Program-made: the position numbers and the translations under genes
From: Allodiplogaster sudhausi
Lineage: Eukaryota > Nematoda > Chromadorea > Rhabditida > Diplogasteridae
Assembly (NCBI GenBank): GCA_945643635.1
Contig: CALZFC010000270.1
Coordinates: forward strand, 2,447,501 to 2,511,500
DNA: 64,000 bases
Direction: 5' to 3'
Notes under the pieces: generated by a model
The model's input: the letters and a program-made list of their open reading frames with translations, nothing else
The model's database searches: none
Told to the model about the DNA's origin: nothing
Shown here: piece by piece, positions 12,659-22,560 of the stretch
Layout: every line of letters begins with the position of its first letter
Numbering within the stretch: position 1 is the stretch's first letter

Positions 12659-15600
12659 TTACTTTCTTCATTTTTTTTTTAAATTTAACTCTCATTTGAT
12701 ATTTTAATGGATAATATTTTTAATGGCCCATAATAATACTTGTTAAGTATACATATTTTTAAGTCTCGATAGCTATATAACTACAACAAATCTGAAATAT
12801 CAAAATATATATTTTTAGTTATTGAACCAAATCAAATTTGAAATCCATGGCCTAGATTGGCGGGCGAAGCTACTTTTTCATGCTGGACGAGAATGGATTC
12901 GTCATGTTCCATCCGCAGCTCAGGCAGATTGTAAAAATTATTTATATTATTAAAATATTACTAGTAATTTACAAATACATATGTATATAAACTATATAAA
13001 GTAAATGTATTTTTTTTTGTTATTCATAAACATACCATATAAAATATTTATTTTTATTATCTAAATATACTATCATAAAAGATAATAATAATAATAATCA
13101 GCAACACAGTGAATTAAGGATCCGGACACAAAGTTTCACAAGCAAAACTACAACAACATGGATATTCTCGAGCTCGAGGTGCCGCAATCGAGCCAGGTAA
13201 GCATTGCCATAATTGAGAACAAATTATGCGAAGCGCACACATCACAAATGTTAGAAGAATCAACTCACAATTTCAGATTTTACTTTCACAGATTAATTGT
13301 TACGTTTTGCACAATTGCGATTTAGAAATGCAAGCAAACCTTGAAGTACAGATTGAACAATTTGTGTTTTTTCCTATAAAACGGGCTGCATACATATTGG
13401 CTGATTGGACTCAAAAATATTTAAAAGTATTTTATAATATTAATAATTATTCATAAGTGAAGTTGAGCCTTCCCTGAGTTGAGTGACTATAGCTGAGATC
13501 CTCCTGCTTTTCTGGCTGTGTGAAGTGCGTTCTGCGCTTAAATTCCTTGAGATTCTGAATTATCCACTCACAAAAATGATTATGAGTCTTCTTATTTAAG
13601 AATGCGAATGGATACTTTTTTCGGATAAGTTTGGATTTCCGTTTCGTTTTTATCTCCACCGCTAAAACCAAAAAAAAAGCCAAAAACCAGCTAGGTAATC
13701 CAACCGGCTTCCTCGTGACACCGCTATATATATACATAACAACTAAACCGTATGACAGATATTTACATACATACATGTAGAACCAAAAACAAAAAAAGCA
13801 GCAATCAGCAGTGGTGGCCAGTGTGAATGAGGTGAAAGTGTGTGTTGCTTTGCGCCCCGCTCCCCAACATGGATGGGTGGGCGTGGCCAGTAAGGCCCCG
13901 CCCCCTTCCACTGCTCTCCTATCCAAGATGGTGTCGTCCGAGCGTCAAGTGCTGTGCCCGCCGGACATGCCGATCACCGATTGCGTCAACGAACATCGAA
14001 GCGAAGTCAGCGTGGGAAAATATTCAATGGGCCGAGAATATTGATTGGTTATCAAAAATACATTATTTTGTACAATTTAATATACAAATTCTTACTGTTT
14101 TTACTTTATAAATCTATACTTATAAAAGTGAATTATGGCCATACCTTCCCCGAATCTGTCTGATCTGCTCCCATTCCACAGCAGATATTCGATGAACTGC
14201 TTGTTTCGTCTCAAGACCAATAGCATGCCAAAGACCACGAACACAGTGTGTGATTGAGCACTTCCACCCACCAACCCATTCCCTGTTATGAACACCACCA
14301 AAATTAACAAAACTTTCCCCTGAGTTGACTGTAGTACTTCTCCTCCTATCCCGTTTTCCCGCCATTTCGTTCTGTTTTTGTTCCAATCCCATATCACTTG
14401 TGAAGTGGCACAGAAAATTGAATTATTATTTTACGTTTTCGTTTTTTTCAAGGCTATTTCTGTTGACAAAGAGCTTATTTATTGTTTTCATTTTTTTTAT
14501 TTATCATCATAAAATCTAATGACATAAGCAATTCAGATTCGTCGCGCTATCATGGACTGCGATAACAGTGACCCGCAGAAGATTGACATGCTCTTTGCGA
14601 GTGAAATATTGGTAATATATTTTCTTTTTATCATCTCTGAAATACAGTATGATAAATTCAGTTTAAATGAATGAAATTCAATTTTTTTACAAGAAAAAAA
14701 TAATACCTCCTTTAGGACCGCGTTTATCCGCAGACGAACACGTACTACTCCGAGTGCATGGGAGAGAACAACCAATTCGTGTTAGTATGCACTTACTGTA
14801 ATATTTGTGTATATGCTATTGGAGACTGCGCATGAGCATTAAGGAAAGAATAAAATTATAATATAGAGATGCCCAATTTCATGTCGAGACTATTTAAAGA
14901 CAATAATGTTTCGCAAATGAAATATCGCGTAATTATTCTCCTCTAATGGACAAGTTTATATACTTATTTATTTATTTATTCATACATCGTTAAGATATGA
15001 CAACATTAAAAATACAAATGAAATATCTCATAATAGTACTCCTCTCATAGCCTCGGGCTCGCCGTCTCGAAGGGCGACGACTACCGGCTGACGGAGAAGG
15101 CGCCGTTTGACTACGCTTCCATCAATGTCGACTGGGTCGACAAGACCTACTTGAGGCTGCATCCGCACTGGTCTGTGTGGAGCACACTAGAAAGAGAGCC
15201 ATACAGTAGCCACCAGGAGCCAGGGGAAATCGGAATGGGAGCCCCACTCGATCCGTTTCCCCTGGCGGCTCGAGGGCGGTAGTGTATAGAGGAGGGCGCG
15301 ACGAGAGAACGAGAAAGAGGCGAAAAAGACATTTTTTTTAGACTTTTCGCCTACTTCTATACGCGTGCATAAAATATTTTCTTAAATAAATGTTGCATAA
15401 AATATTTTGCAATTAATTCTAGTTTTCAAAAAAAAACTTCATAATCGATTGCAGGCGATACTGCCTGCTGAATGACACGGACACAGGCATGTCGAAGGAG
15501 GAGGCGTTTGAGGTTGTGGAAGAGAGGGAGAGGGAGAGAGAGAGGGAGAGAGAGAGAGAGAGAGGGAGGGAGGAGGGGAGCGAGAGAGCGAGAGAGACAT

Positions 15601-17160
15601 AAATATAGAAATAGAGTTACATAGAATGGAATTGGGGAGCGAATGGAGGCGTCCTGTCGATAATTGCCCTTGCAATCTCGTCTATTGTTATAATGACTTC
15701 TCGTCAAATGTCTCTCATACGTTTCCTCTTTTCAGGTGTACGTCCGCCAGATGGCCGTGCAGAAGAGTCTGCCCGACCTGTGCATCCCGCGTCGTCATCT
15801 CGTCGATCGACTTCTCCTCGACCTCAAAGCGACCTTCCCGCTCACCGCCAAATGGGAGACGAATCACAAGTTCATGCAGAAGTTCGCTCGATGACGATCT
15901 AATTTTTTTTTCTGCATAAATAAAATAATGTGTAGACAAAAGATATATGCTTAGGCCTAACAATCTTGTCATGTTTAAAAAATTTTTATAAATACATATG
16001 TGAACGCGAAAATTCTGATATGGCGAAACTTGAAGAGATAAAATTGTAAAAATTAAAATATAAAATAAAAAAAAGAAATATAGGAACGAAGCGCACGTCG
16101 TGTTCTTCGCGTCGCCCTCGGGCATGATTCGCTTCTACAACATCTCGCTCGACGAGTTCAGCTACCACGACCCCAACTACGATCTCACCAACATCGATCC
16201 GGACAAACCGATCGAGTACGGTAGTCTTCCTCTCTGTGAAATCATCGTAGTGCATCTTTAGAACTGCTAGAAATAGTAGCACTTCAATATGTATACGAAT
16301 TAATAACGTAACTTCATTGAACTTTGTATAATGACACTGGCAGAAAATTAAAAGGACATAGATTAAATTCTCATTTTTTTATTGCTAATCTTCTCTTTTC
16401 CGCCAGATCCTACCAGCACTACATCACGGACACGAATCGCAAGTCGGTCGACGATCGATATTATAGGCGCGCACTCCGCGCCAACGGCGACATTGTATTC
16501 GACGTCAATTACTTTTGTGAGTTCCAATGTTTAAAAAATTTGATTAATTTCATAATTTAAAAAAACTCCCGCCTTTATATATATATATATATATATACAT
16601 TATATAATTGAAAAGGCAATACATAAATCAATCATTTCAGCCAAGCTCTGGTACAAGAATCAAACGGCGACATCGTACGGCATTCCAGAGAACATTACCA
16701 TGCTTATTAGTGCGAGCAAGGTGAGAATGCACAGGGATTGGAGCGCGATTGTATTCTTCCAATTGTCACATTCCTTTAAATAGGCAGAACAACTTTGTTC
16801 ATTTTATTAAATGAACATTCTAAATGACAACGATTGTGCAGTCAACATTCTAAATGTCTCGATTGTGCAGTAAACATTCTAAATGTCTCGATTGTGCAGT
16901 CGGTCTACATGGACAAGGCGATCATCGGAGTCGCGGGCGTCGAGATGGGCTACGACGCACTCATTGACATTCTCGCCAATCACGGATGCCCTATTGAGGT
17001 TAGGAGAGGCAACAGTACCGAGAAGCCGACCTGTGATATGCGTTTCTCGCTAACTCTATCTGTCTCGCCCTCTATCTCTCTTTGTCTTTCTCTTTTTTTT
17101 CTCTTTCTAAGTCACTCCCTCCTTCCCATTCATGCTCTCTCTGTCTCTGTCGATCTCTCT

Positions 17161-17195
<35 letters not shown>

Positions 17196-18460
17196 AGTCT
17201 TTCTAATCTCTCGCTCTTACACTGTCTTGCTGTTCTCTCTCTCTTCCTCAACCACACCGTTTCTCTATGCATGTCTTACTCTTTCTCGCTGTCTGTCTCC
17301 CTCACTCTTTTTCTCTGTCTCTCTCGTTTCTCTAACTCCTCTCACTCTCACCGTCTTCTCTCTAAGACGGAGCGTCGCTGGTGTGTCCTTCTGGACGAGC
17401 ACGCCTATGTGCTCTATTCGAATCAGCGCGGCATCGTGCGATACGCCGATTTCTACGAGCCGGTTAGTGATTAAAATAATAAAAAAGGAACTCGGCGGTT
17501 AATCATATTAAATTATAAATATTTATATATATATATTTCTACTTTAATATAATTACTAAGAAAGTCAACTTTACTTGTTTCGTGTGCTATAAAAGCAACT
17601 CTCTTCAGCAAGGCGCCCGCCACCTCGGCAAGTGGTTCGGCTCCATCAATCGCGTCGCGCAGTTTGCCATGGAACGTCTCGTCAATCGCAGCTTCTACAC
17701 GAGGTATCCGGCTCGTTGCGTGGTCACGGGCGTGATTATTACCTTATGTTACAACATCAAAAATACATACATACAATCTCATTTAAATATTGTAGATATC
17801 AGTACATTGATCACCAAGCGAGCTGTAAGACGCCGCCAGCTCCCATCTCCATGTCGGCAGCATCCATCAAGGTTCTTCGGTGGCGTACAGCCAGCTATCT
17901 TCGATTCATTTATATTTATATATATATACAATATAAAAAATATTGATAAAAGACATATTAAAAAAATAAATATATAAATAATTATAAGCAAAAATTAAGA
18001 GCACACTATTGAGCGTAGCACATTCGTCTGCTCTCTTACAGCCAATGCTGCTCTCGCTTGCTCGCTTCTTCCTCACCTCACTCTCGCGACTCCTCCGCGC
18101 CGTGCAGCACGTCACCGTCCTGCCATTCCTGCATCATGCGATAGCACCCATCGAAGGTCCATCTCTTTTCACCATTCACAAGACAAAGCACCTTTTGAGT
18201 ACAAAGCCAAATTCCATTTGCTCTGCAGCCTATATGTTTTATAGGTTTTACTCTATCTCCCTTCTCCCTTTCTAACTTTCTCTCTCTTTTCACTCTCTCT
18301 CTCCTTCTTTGTCCTCACCCTTAATCTCTCTCTTTCTCTCTCCTCACCCTTTTCTCTCTCTCCAGTTTCCCCTCTCTGTCTCTCCCTTTGATTCTCTTTC
18401 TCTCTCCTCACCCTTCTTCTCTCTCTACTTCTCTCTCCTAACAATTTTTCTCTCCTCCTC

Positions 18461-18503
<43 letters not shown>

Positions 18504-20289
18504 GCTTACACCACCTCTTTCCACGACACGGACGGTCACTTTGCCTGCTCGAAGAAGTCGTTCTTCTACTTCTCGAACCGCGATGGCAAGGCCCGCCCCT
18601 CTGCGCCCGGCCTCATCGACAACGATCGGAGCGCGCGGCCGTGCAGCGGTGGCAAGTGCAGTGTGTACGTGTTATTTGAAACATTTTTATTTTTGTTTTT
18701 AATGCTTATTTTTTAAATTATATTTTCTTTATCTTTTTATTTGTTGCGCTCAATCATACTTCTTTTTTTACAATTTTGTTAGCAACACCTATGCAAAGGA
18801 AATATGAGAGCGAGAGAAAAAGAGGGAGAGAAAGAATGAGAGATAGAAAAAAAGATAGAAAGAGAGAGAGAGGGAGAGAGCGAGAGAGAAAGAGATGGCC
18901 TTCAGCAAGATGTCGGCGTCCTTTGTGGAGAAGACGAATCTGGTGATGGTGTGGATTGCGCAAGACTCCTCATCATCCATGTGCTACGATGACACGCAAT
19001 GCGCTCTCCTCTCCGACCCGAATCCGGTTTGTGAGAGATTTTATACTTTGTTTTAGTAATATTATTAGAATTTACTACCTTGTTTATTTATTTATTTATT
19101 TTATAATTAAAAGTGTTCATTGATTGATTCCTTTTTTTTTGAAAGCTGTATTCTTTCGTTGGCTTGTGTTATATGAGGATGATCACAGGAAAGACTAATG
19201 CAAGTTGAAAGGGCTCTATTCTAGTGTAGGCGTCCCATCGAATTATAGGCGTCCCATAAAAAATAAAGGCGTCCCATGAAATTATAGGCGTCCGACTGAT
19301 TTATAGGCGTCCCATGGCAAGAAAAGGCGTCCCATAGAATTTAAGGTGTCCCAAAAAAGGTACTTTGAGGAGGAAAGAGAACTTTTCGTGCATGAGTGTC
19401 ACTTTTAAGTTATCGGACGTCTATAAATTTTTCGGACGCTATAAAATTTATAGGACGCCTATATTTTTTTGTGACGCCTATATTTCCCATGGGACGCCTG
19501 TAAATCCTTCGGACGCCTATAAATATTTGGGACGCCTAGATTTTCTATGGGACGCCTTTATTTTCCATGGGGCTCCTATAATTCGATGGGACGCCTTCAC
19601 TAGAATAGAGCCGTTGAAAGTTGACATTTTCGCTTGCGAGCGCCTACCTTTAAAGGAGCACGGAACTCATGCTGTTGTCTTTTTGAAGTTTCCCGGCAAT
19701 TGTAGTCGCATGTTTCTAAATCATTACACACACATATGCATTTTCGCGCGTTGCGTCAGGCACAAAGGCGCGAATTCAAACGGGAGTTTTTTTAGGTGCC
19801 CTTCGGCTTCGAGCCCATCTCGAACGCGTCACGCGCCGCCGGCTACGAAGAGAAGGCGGAAGAGAAGTGCAAGGGACAGTCGTCCAAGAGATCCAAGACG
19901 GAGCGGCCTTGCTTCAAGCTCAAGACTGAGGTAATAGTGATGATAATTATAGAGATAAATAAGTATTTTTATAGTTATCATGAGAAAGTACATAACTATT
20001 AAATAACCTACAATATATTGTATTGTGCTTAGTTAATACAAAAGAAAAGAAAAAAAGCATGTACTTGCAATAAGAAGCAAAATATACAGGACGGCTCAGT
20101 CAGGGATAGGCAAAAAGGGCCCGGGCCGGCTGTTGGCCATCCCTGGGCTCATTTGACGAAATGATACAATCTTAAAGTGATTGTCTCTTTCAGGATGAAA
20201 AGGGCATGGTATGCTCAGGAATGACGGCTCTTTCCATTCTACTGCCTCTAGCCATTTGCGCTATTCAGCAGCTTCTTTCAGCTTTGTGA
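3818..20289 (+). CDS. Voltage-gated calcium channel alpha-2/delta subunit, 36 exons
   Basis: Accessory subunit that escorts voltage-gated calcium channels to the surface; the family is extracellular and membrane-tethered. Exons join in frame to 1153 codons plus stop, normal for the family: 3818-3891, 4192-4273, 5752-5859, 6111-6196, 6738-6832, 7205-7333, 7695-7808, 7991-8094, 8540-8625, 8914-8995, 10498-10626, 10878-10928, 11052-11129, 11500-11595, 11876-11962, 12280-12355, 12525-12595, 12856-12930, 13119-13196, 14537-14611, 14716-14780, 15051-15170, 15455-15512, 15736-15869, 16084-16215, 16407-16516, 16641-16720, 16900-16998, 17367-17462, 17609-17703, 17796-17871, 18042-18156, 18505-18662, 18910-19026, 19796-19930, 20194-20289. 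The product has a signal peptide, VWA_N, VWA with metal-binding motif, a Cache-like region, a Cys-rich C-terminal part and a hydrophobic tail. The start at 3818 is chosen because the signal peptide begins there; an in-frame ATG at 3710 would prepend a charged stretch. The least certain junction is the end of exon 15 (11962), which would need a GC donor. The closest named nematode relatives would be unc-36 and tag-180; I cannot say which. Confidence 0.93.
4124..4149 (+). repeat. Fragment of a dispersed element, intron 1 of gene 1
   Basis: The motif TCAGGCAAAATGGCGCGAAT, which continues with TCAAA, recurs at about 6275-6300 and, slightly diverged, at 19758-19780. In the two other places it ends an element that begins TTAAAGGAGCACG. 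This copy lacks that start and looks like a remnant. Confidence 0.5.
6226..6300 (+). mobile_element. Short TTAAAGGAGCACG element, intron 4 of gene 1
   Basis: It starts TTAAAGGAGCACGAAAC and ends GGCGCGAATTCAAAT. The same start and end frame the larger copy at 19650-19780. At about 75 bp it has no coding capacity. It lies 30 bp after the exon 4 donor. Confidence 0.5.
6430..6660. repeat. CT microsatellite flanking the exon-like open frame
   Basis: (CT)n tracts occur at about 6433-6480 and 6604-6655, on either side of the exon-like segment at 6491-6593. Confidence 0.85.
6491..6593 (+). other. Exon-like open frame with stop and AATAAA in intron 4
   Basis: An acceptor-like TTTATAG precedes an open frame that is phase-compatible with exon 4 (completing its split Arg codon) and gives about 34 residues ([16 protein letters not shown] and onward). 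It stops at TAA, and that TAA lies inside an AATAAA hexamer at 6589-6594. It could be an alternative terminal exon giving a truncated secreted product, or a decayed exon. It is not needed for the full-length alpha-2/delta. Confidence 0.35.
7558..7670. repeat. Tandem palindromic AAAGTATACTTT array
   Basis: In intron 6 of gene 1, the 12-bp perfect palindrome AAAGTATACTTT is repeated about six times with a period near 14 bp (units of ATAAAGTATACTTT). Two units are altered at GCATG and GCTTGG. Each unit is self-complementary, so the block could form cruciforms or bind a dimeric protein. Confidence 0.9.
9583..9714 (+). other. Orphan exon-like open frame in intron 10 of gene 1
   Basis: An AAG acceptor-like border is followed by an open frame of 44 codons ending at GCC before GTCAGT. 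It reads [18 protein letters not shown] and onward, including [13 protein letters not shown]. Codon use (ATC, CTC, GTC, AAG) matches the real exons, and its length is a multiple of three between phase-0 neighbours. Known alpha-2/delta proteins have no insertion here, inside the VWA domain. It may be a cassette exon, a nested gene fragment or a pseudo-exon. I do not recognise the family. Confidence 0.4.
10630..10870. repeat. GA-rich minisatellite, intron 11 of gene 1
   Basis: GA-rich sequence in which a block containing AAAGAGCGTGGG, GCGAGAGTGAGAG and AAAAGAAAGATAAAATAGAA is repeated about twice with a period near 120 bp. It starts immediately after the exon 11 donor and ends just before exon 12. 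Confidence 0.8.
11052..13196 (+). other. Linker and Cache-like region of alpha-2/delta
   Basis: These exons run from [10 protein letters not shown] (matching the family's MACENKGYY stretch) through exon 18 at 12856, which carries [14 protein letters not shown]. The latter is the beta-strand pattern of the Cache fold in this family (FAIDPNGYVLLHP in vertebrates). Exon 15 (11876-11962) is followed by GCATTT rather than GT, so its 3' border is either a GC donor or misplaced. Exons 16 and 17 join with a split Lys codon. Confidence 0.75.
13929..14012 (+). other. Orphan exon-like open frame in intron 19 of gene 1
   Basis: After the acceptor-like TATCCAAG comes ATGGTGTCGTCC, encoding [18 protein letters not shown] and onward, to AGC followed by GTGGGA. 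At 84 bp it is a multiple of three between two phase-0 exons. Codon use resembles the real exons. Exons 19 and 20 already join into a normal alpha-2/delta sequence without it. It is a possible cassette exon or a decayed copy of something else. Confidence 0.35.
16832..16899 (+). repeat. 29-bp tandem repeat containing a 3' splice site
   Basis: The unit GATTGTGCAGTcAACATTCTA, continuing AATGTCTC, occurs at 16832-16860 and 16861-16889. The third GATTGTGCAG (16890-16899) is the acceptor used by exon 28. The acceptor sequence is thus present three times in 70 bp. Confidence 0.9.
17050..17345. repeat. CT-rich tract, intron 28 of gene 1
   Basis: Dense CT repeats fill the intron up to the exon 29 acceptor at 17366. 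Open frames across it are Ser/Leu strings without coding value. Confidence 0.85.
18250..18500. repeat. CT-rich tract, intron 32 of gene 1
   Basis: CT repeats with a CTCTCCTCACCCTT-like motif recurring about four times fill the intron and run directly into the exon 33 acceptor CTCTCCAG, so they serve as its polypyrimidine tract. Confidence 0.85.
19212..19612. mobile_element. 401-bp palindromic element of mirrored GGCGTCCCAT repeats
   Basis: The terminal inverted repeat GGCTCTATTCTAG is at both ends, and the 8-bp direct repeat GTTGAAAG flanks it exactly (19204-19211 and 19613-19620), a clean target-site duplication. The left arm carries about seven copies of a TATAGGCGTCCCAT-like motif and the right arm about ten in reverse orientation, spaced roughly 18-20 bp. 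There is no transposase. It sits in intron 34 of gene 1. An 8-bp duplication would fit hAT, P or Merlin-type elements; the superfamily is not settled by the tips. Confidence 0.85.
19650..19780 (+). mobile_element. TTAAAGGAGCACG element abutting exon 35
   Basis: It starts TTAAAGGAGCACGGAAC and ends GGCGCGAATTCAAA, like the shorter copy at 6226-6300. Its end lies 15 bp before the exon 35 acceptor (GTTTTTTTAG at 19786-19795), so element-derived sequence probably contributes the branch region of that intron. Confidence 0.55.
20101..20145. mobile_element. 45-bp hAT-like miniature element
   Basis: The tips are CAGGGATAGGC and GGCCATCCCTG, an imperfect inverted repeat of the CAGGGATGGCC type common in hAT elements. 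Flanks GGCTCAGT (20093-20100) and GGCTCATT (20146-20153) match at 7 of 8 bases, the size of a hAT target-site duplication. The interior is only about 20 bp. It lies in the last intron of gene 1. Confidence 0.65.
20194..20289 (+). other. C-terminal hydrophobic anchor exon of alpha-2/delta
   Basis: The last exon encodes a short polar stretch, then [18 protein letters not shown] and a TGA stop. A hydrophobic tail ending at the stop, with no cytosolic residues after it, fits the GPI-anchored form described for alpha-2/delta proteins. A single-pass reading is also possible. Confidence 0.8.
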
Positions 20290-21175
20290 TTTCTGATTTA
20301 AAAAAAAACTGGTCAACGGGTGTAAACGGTGACTTATTCGACATGAACACAATGATTATTTATTGAATTATTTTCTTTTCTCGCTTGCTAAGGAATCTTA
20401 CAAACTTACTTCGTGGCTTCTCTTGTCTAAAGAATTCCTTACTTTCAACATGTTTCCGATGCTTGAATTAGCTTCGTCACCTAATTTTGGCAGAAGATTC
20501 CTTATGTTACATTAGATTCGTCACAGAATTCTTTTATTATAACTTCTATGTTAAAATGCGGGTTGACTGATGTAAGGCTCGCTTCAGGCATACGGGTCAT
20601 TTCAATTTAGCATGATTTTCTTTTTCTTCCTCTTGTTTCGATGAGTACCGGTGATTATAGAAATCATAAAGAAATTGGAATTTTAGACATCATTATCATT
20701 TCCAGATGGAACGAATCTTATTTTTGAAATGCATTTGAAAAAAATCATTGTTTCTTTCTCTTTTTCATCAGCTTTCATTTGTTCTTTCAAATACACTTCT
20801 TCTATTTTCCTTACTTCGATGTCATGTTCCCGCTACTTCCCGGTGATGTTTAGACTAAATCCTAGAAATATTATAGAGAGTATTCAGAGAGGTCAGTTAT
20901 AGAAGAATAAATAAATCTATACGCAAAAACCCTTTAGCATCGCTAACACAGCGCTGGGCAACGTATATATGTTAATAAGTAAGCCAAAGATTCATTTCTT
21001 TGACGATTTTTAAAACTATCTAACTATTTCAAATTGCATTTGAAGATGTAACGACGAAAACAAAGCCTTCGATGCGGAATCCTTTATTTAGGCTTATCGT
21101 TAGTGGGAGTGGCTGAGATTGTAAGGGAAAGAGAGAGAGAAAAGGAGAGCGAGGGTGGAAGAAAGGAAGGAAGGC
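20290..21175. other. Spacer between convergent genes 1 and 2
   Basis: AT-rich sequence with no gene seen. On the minus strand an AATAAA hexamer (TTTATT on the plus strand at about 21089) lies about 90 bp beyond the gene 2 stop and is its likely polyadenylation signal. For gene 1 the nearest AATAAA I see is about 600 bp beyond its stop (about 20907). Confidence 0.6.
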
Positions 21176-22517
21176 CTACGCGGCATTCTTGAAGAGTCGC
21201 AGATTCTCCTTGGCCTCGAAGGTCGCCGAGGACATCTGCAGATAGAAGAGAGATCTTTCCGTTATTCCGTCAAGGCTCCGCCCCTCACTGACCTCCTCAC
21301 CGTAAGCTCCGCCCCCCTCCCTGGCCTCATATTATCACCGTAAGCTCCGCCCCCTCCCTGGCCCGTCATTTCCCCCGTAAGCCACGCCTACCTCCATGTC
21401 CTCGTTGTTGAGGCTGCCAACGGGAGCGCCGGAAGGGAAGTAGTACAGCGCGTTGCGGTTGTGCTCGACGACGTAGAGGGAGTGAAGGACGAGCGGCGGG
21501 CCGGGCTCCTGCAGGGAAACGGAGGGTTATGGTAGCTATAATCCTGGTCGTACTGTAGGTGGACAAAAGGATACTATGTTACTGACTCGCTTCTGGTGCC
21601 AGACTTGGATGGAAGCGAGGGCGCCGAGCGCATTCTGGTCTGTCAGCACGAAGAGATCGCTCTGAAATCGCATGAAATTAATACGGAAAATTAGAAACTA
21701 TGCATAAATATGATTATTTAAAATATTTTATGCTAACAGATTCTAATTTAAAGGAGGAAAAATTCAGGTTCGAAAAGCCGCGCCTGCCCTCTGATTCCCC
21801 ACTCTCATTCTCACGTGCTATTTCGCAGGTCGCACAAACCCGCTGAGTGAAAATAGCATTCGCGAATGAGAGTGAGAAGGGCCGCGGTAATTTGAAATAT
21901 CAGGTAATTTTTCGGTGGTCGCCCTCCTTTAAAGAAAAAGCCCTTACGTGGCCCGGCTGGAACTTGTGGCGATGCGTGACGGAGCACTTGAGGCGGATCT
22001 TGTCACTCTGACGACCAGTCACGTCGGTGAGCTGGAGGAAGAATGAGAATGAGGTTTGAGAGAGCAGGGAGGAGGGAGCAGAGGTGTCAACGGCCCGGCC
22101 CGGCCCGGCCCGGCCCGTGGGCCGGGCCGGCCCAATTTCCCAGGGCCCCGGGCCGGGCCGGGCCAAAAAAGTTGGGCCGGCCCGCAGGGCCCGTTTGGGC
22201 CCGATAAGTACACGATGTCGTCCAGTCAAGACGACTGATGGCACTTTTAAGTGCAAAACTTTCTTCATTTGTTCGTTTTCCCCCTAAAACTTTTTCTACT
22301 ATACATTAAAATGAATATTTATAGCATGAGCATAAAAATTTTTGAATTTCAAAATTTTTTGTAGCTTTTCGGACTTTTTTCCCCCCGAATTTTTGAAAAG
22401 CGGGCTCAAACGGGCCCACGGGCCGGGCCGGGCCCAAAATTCTAAGGCTCGGAAATCGCTCGGGCCGGGCCGGCCCAAAAATATTGGGCCCGTTGACACC
22501 TCTGGGAGGGAGAGACG

Positions 22518-22560
<43 letters not shown>

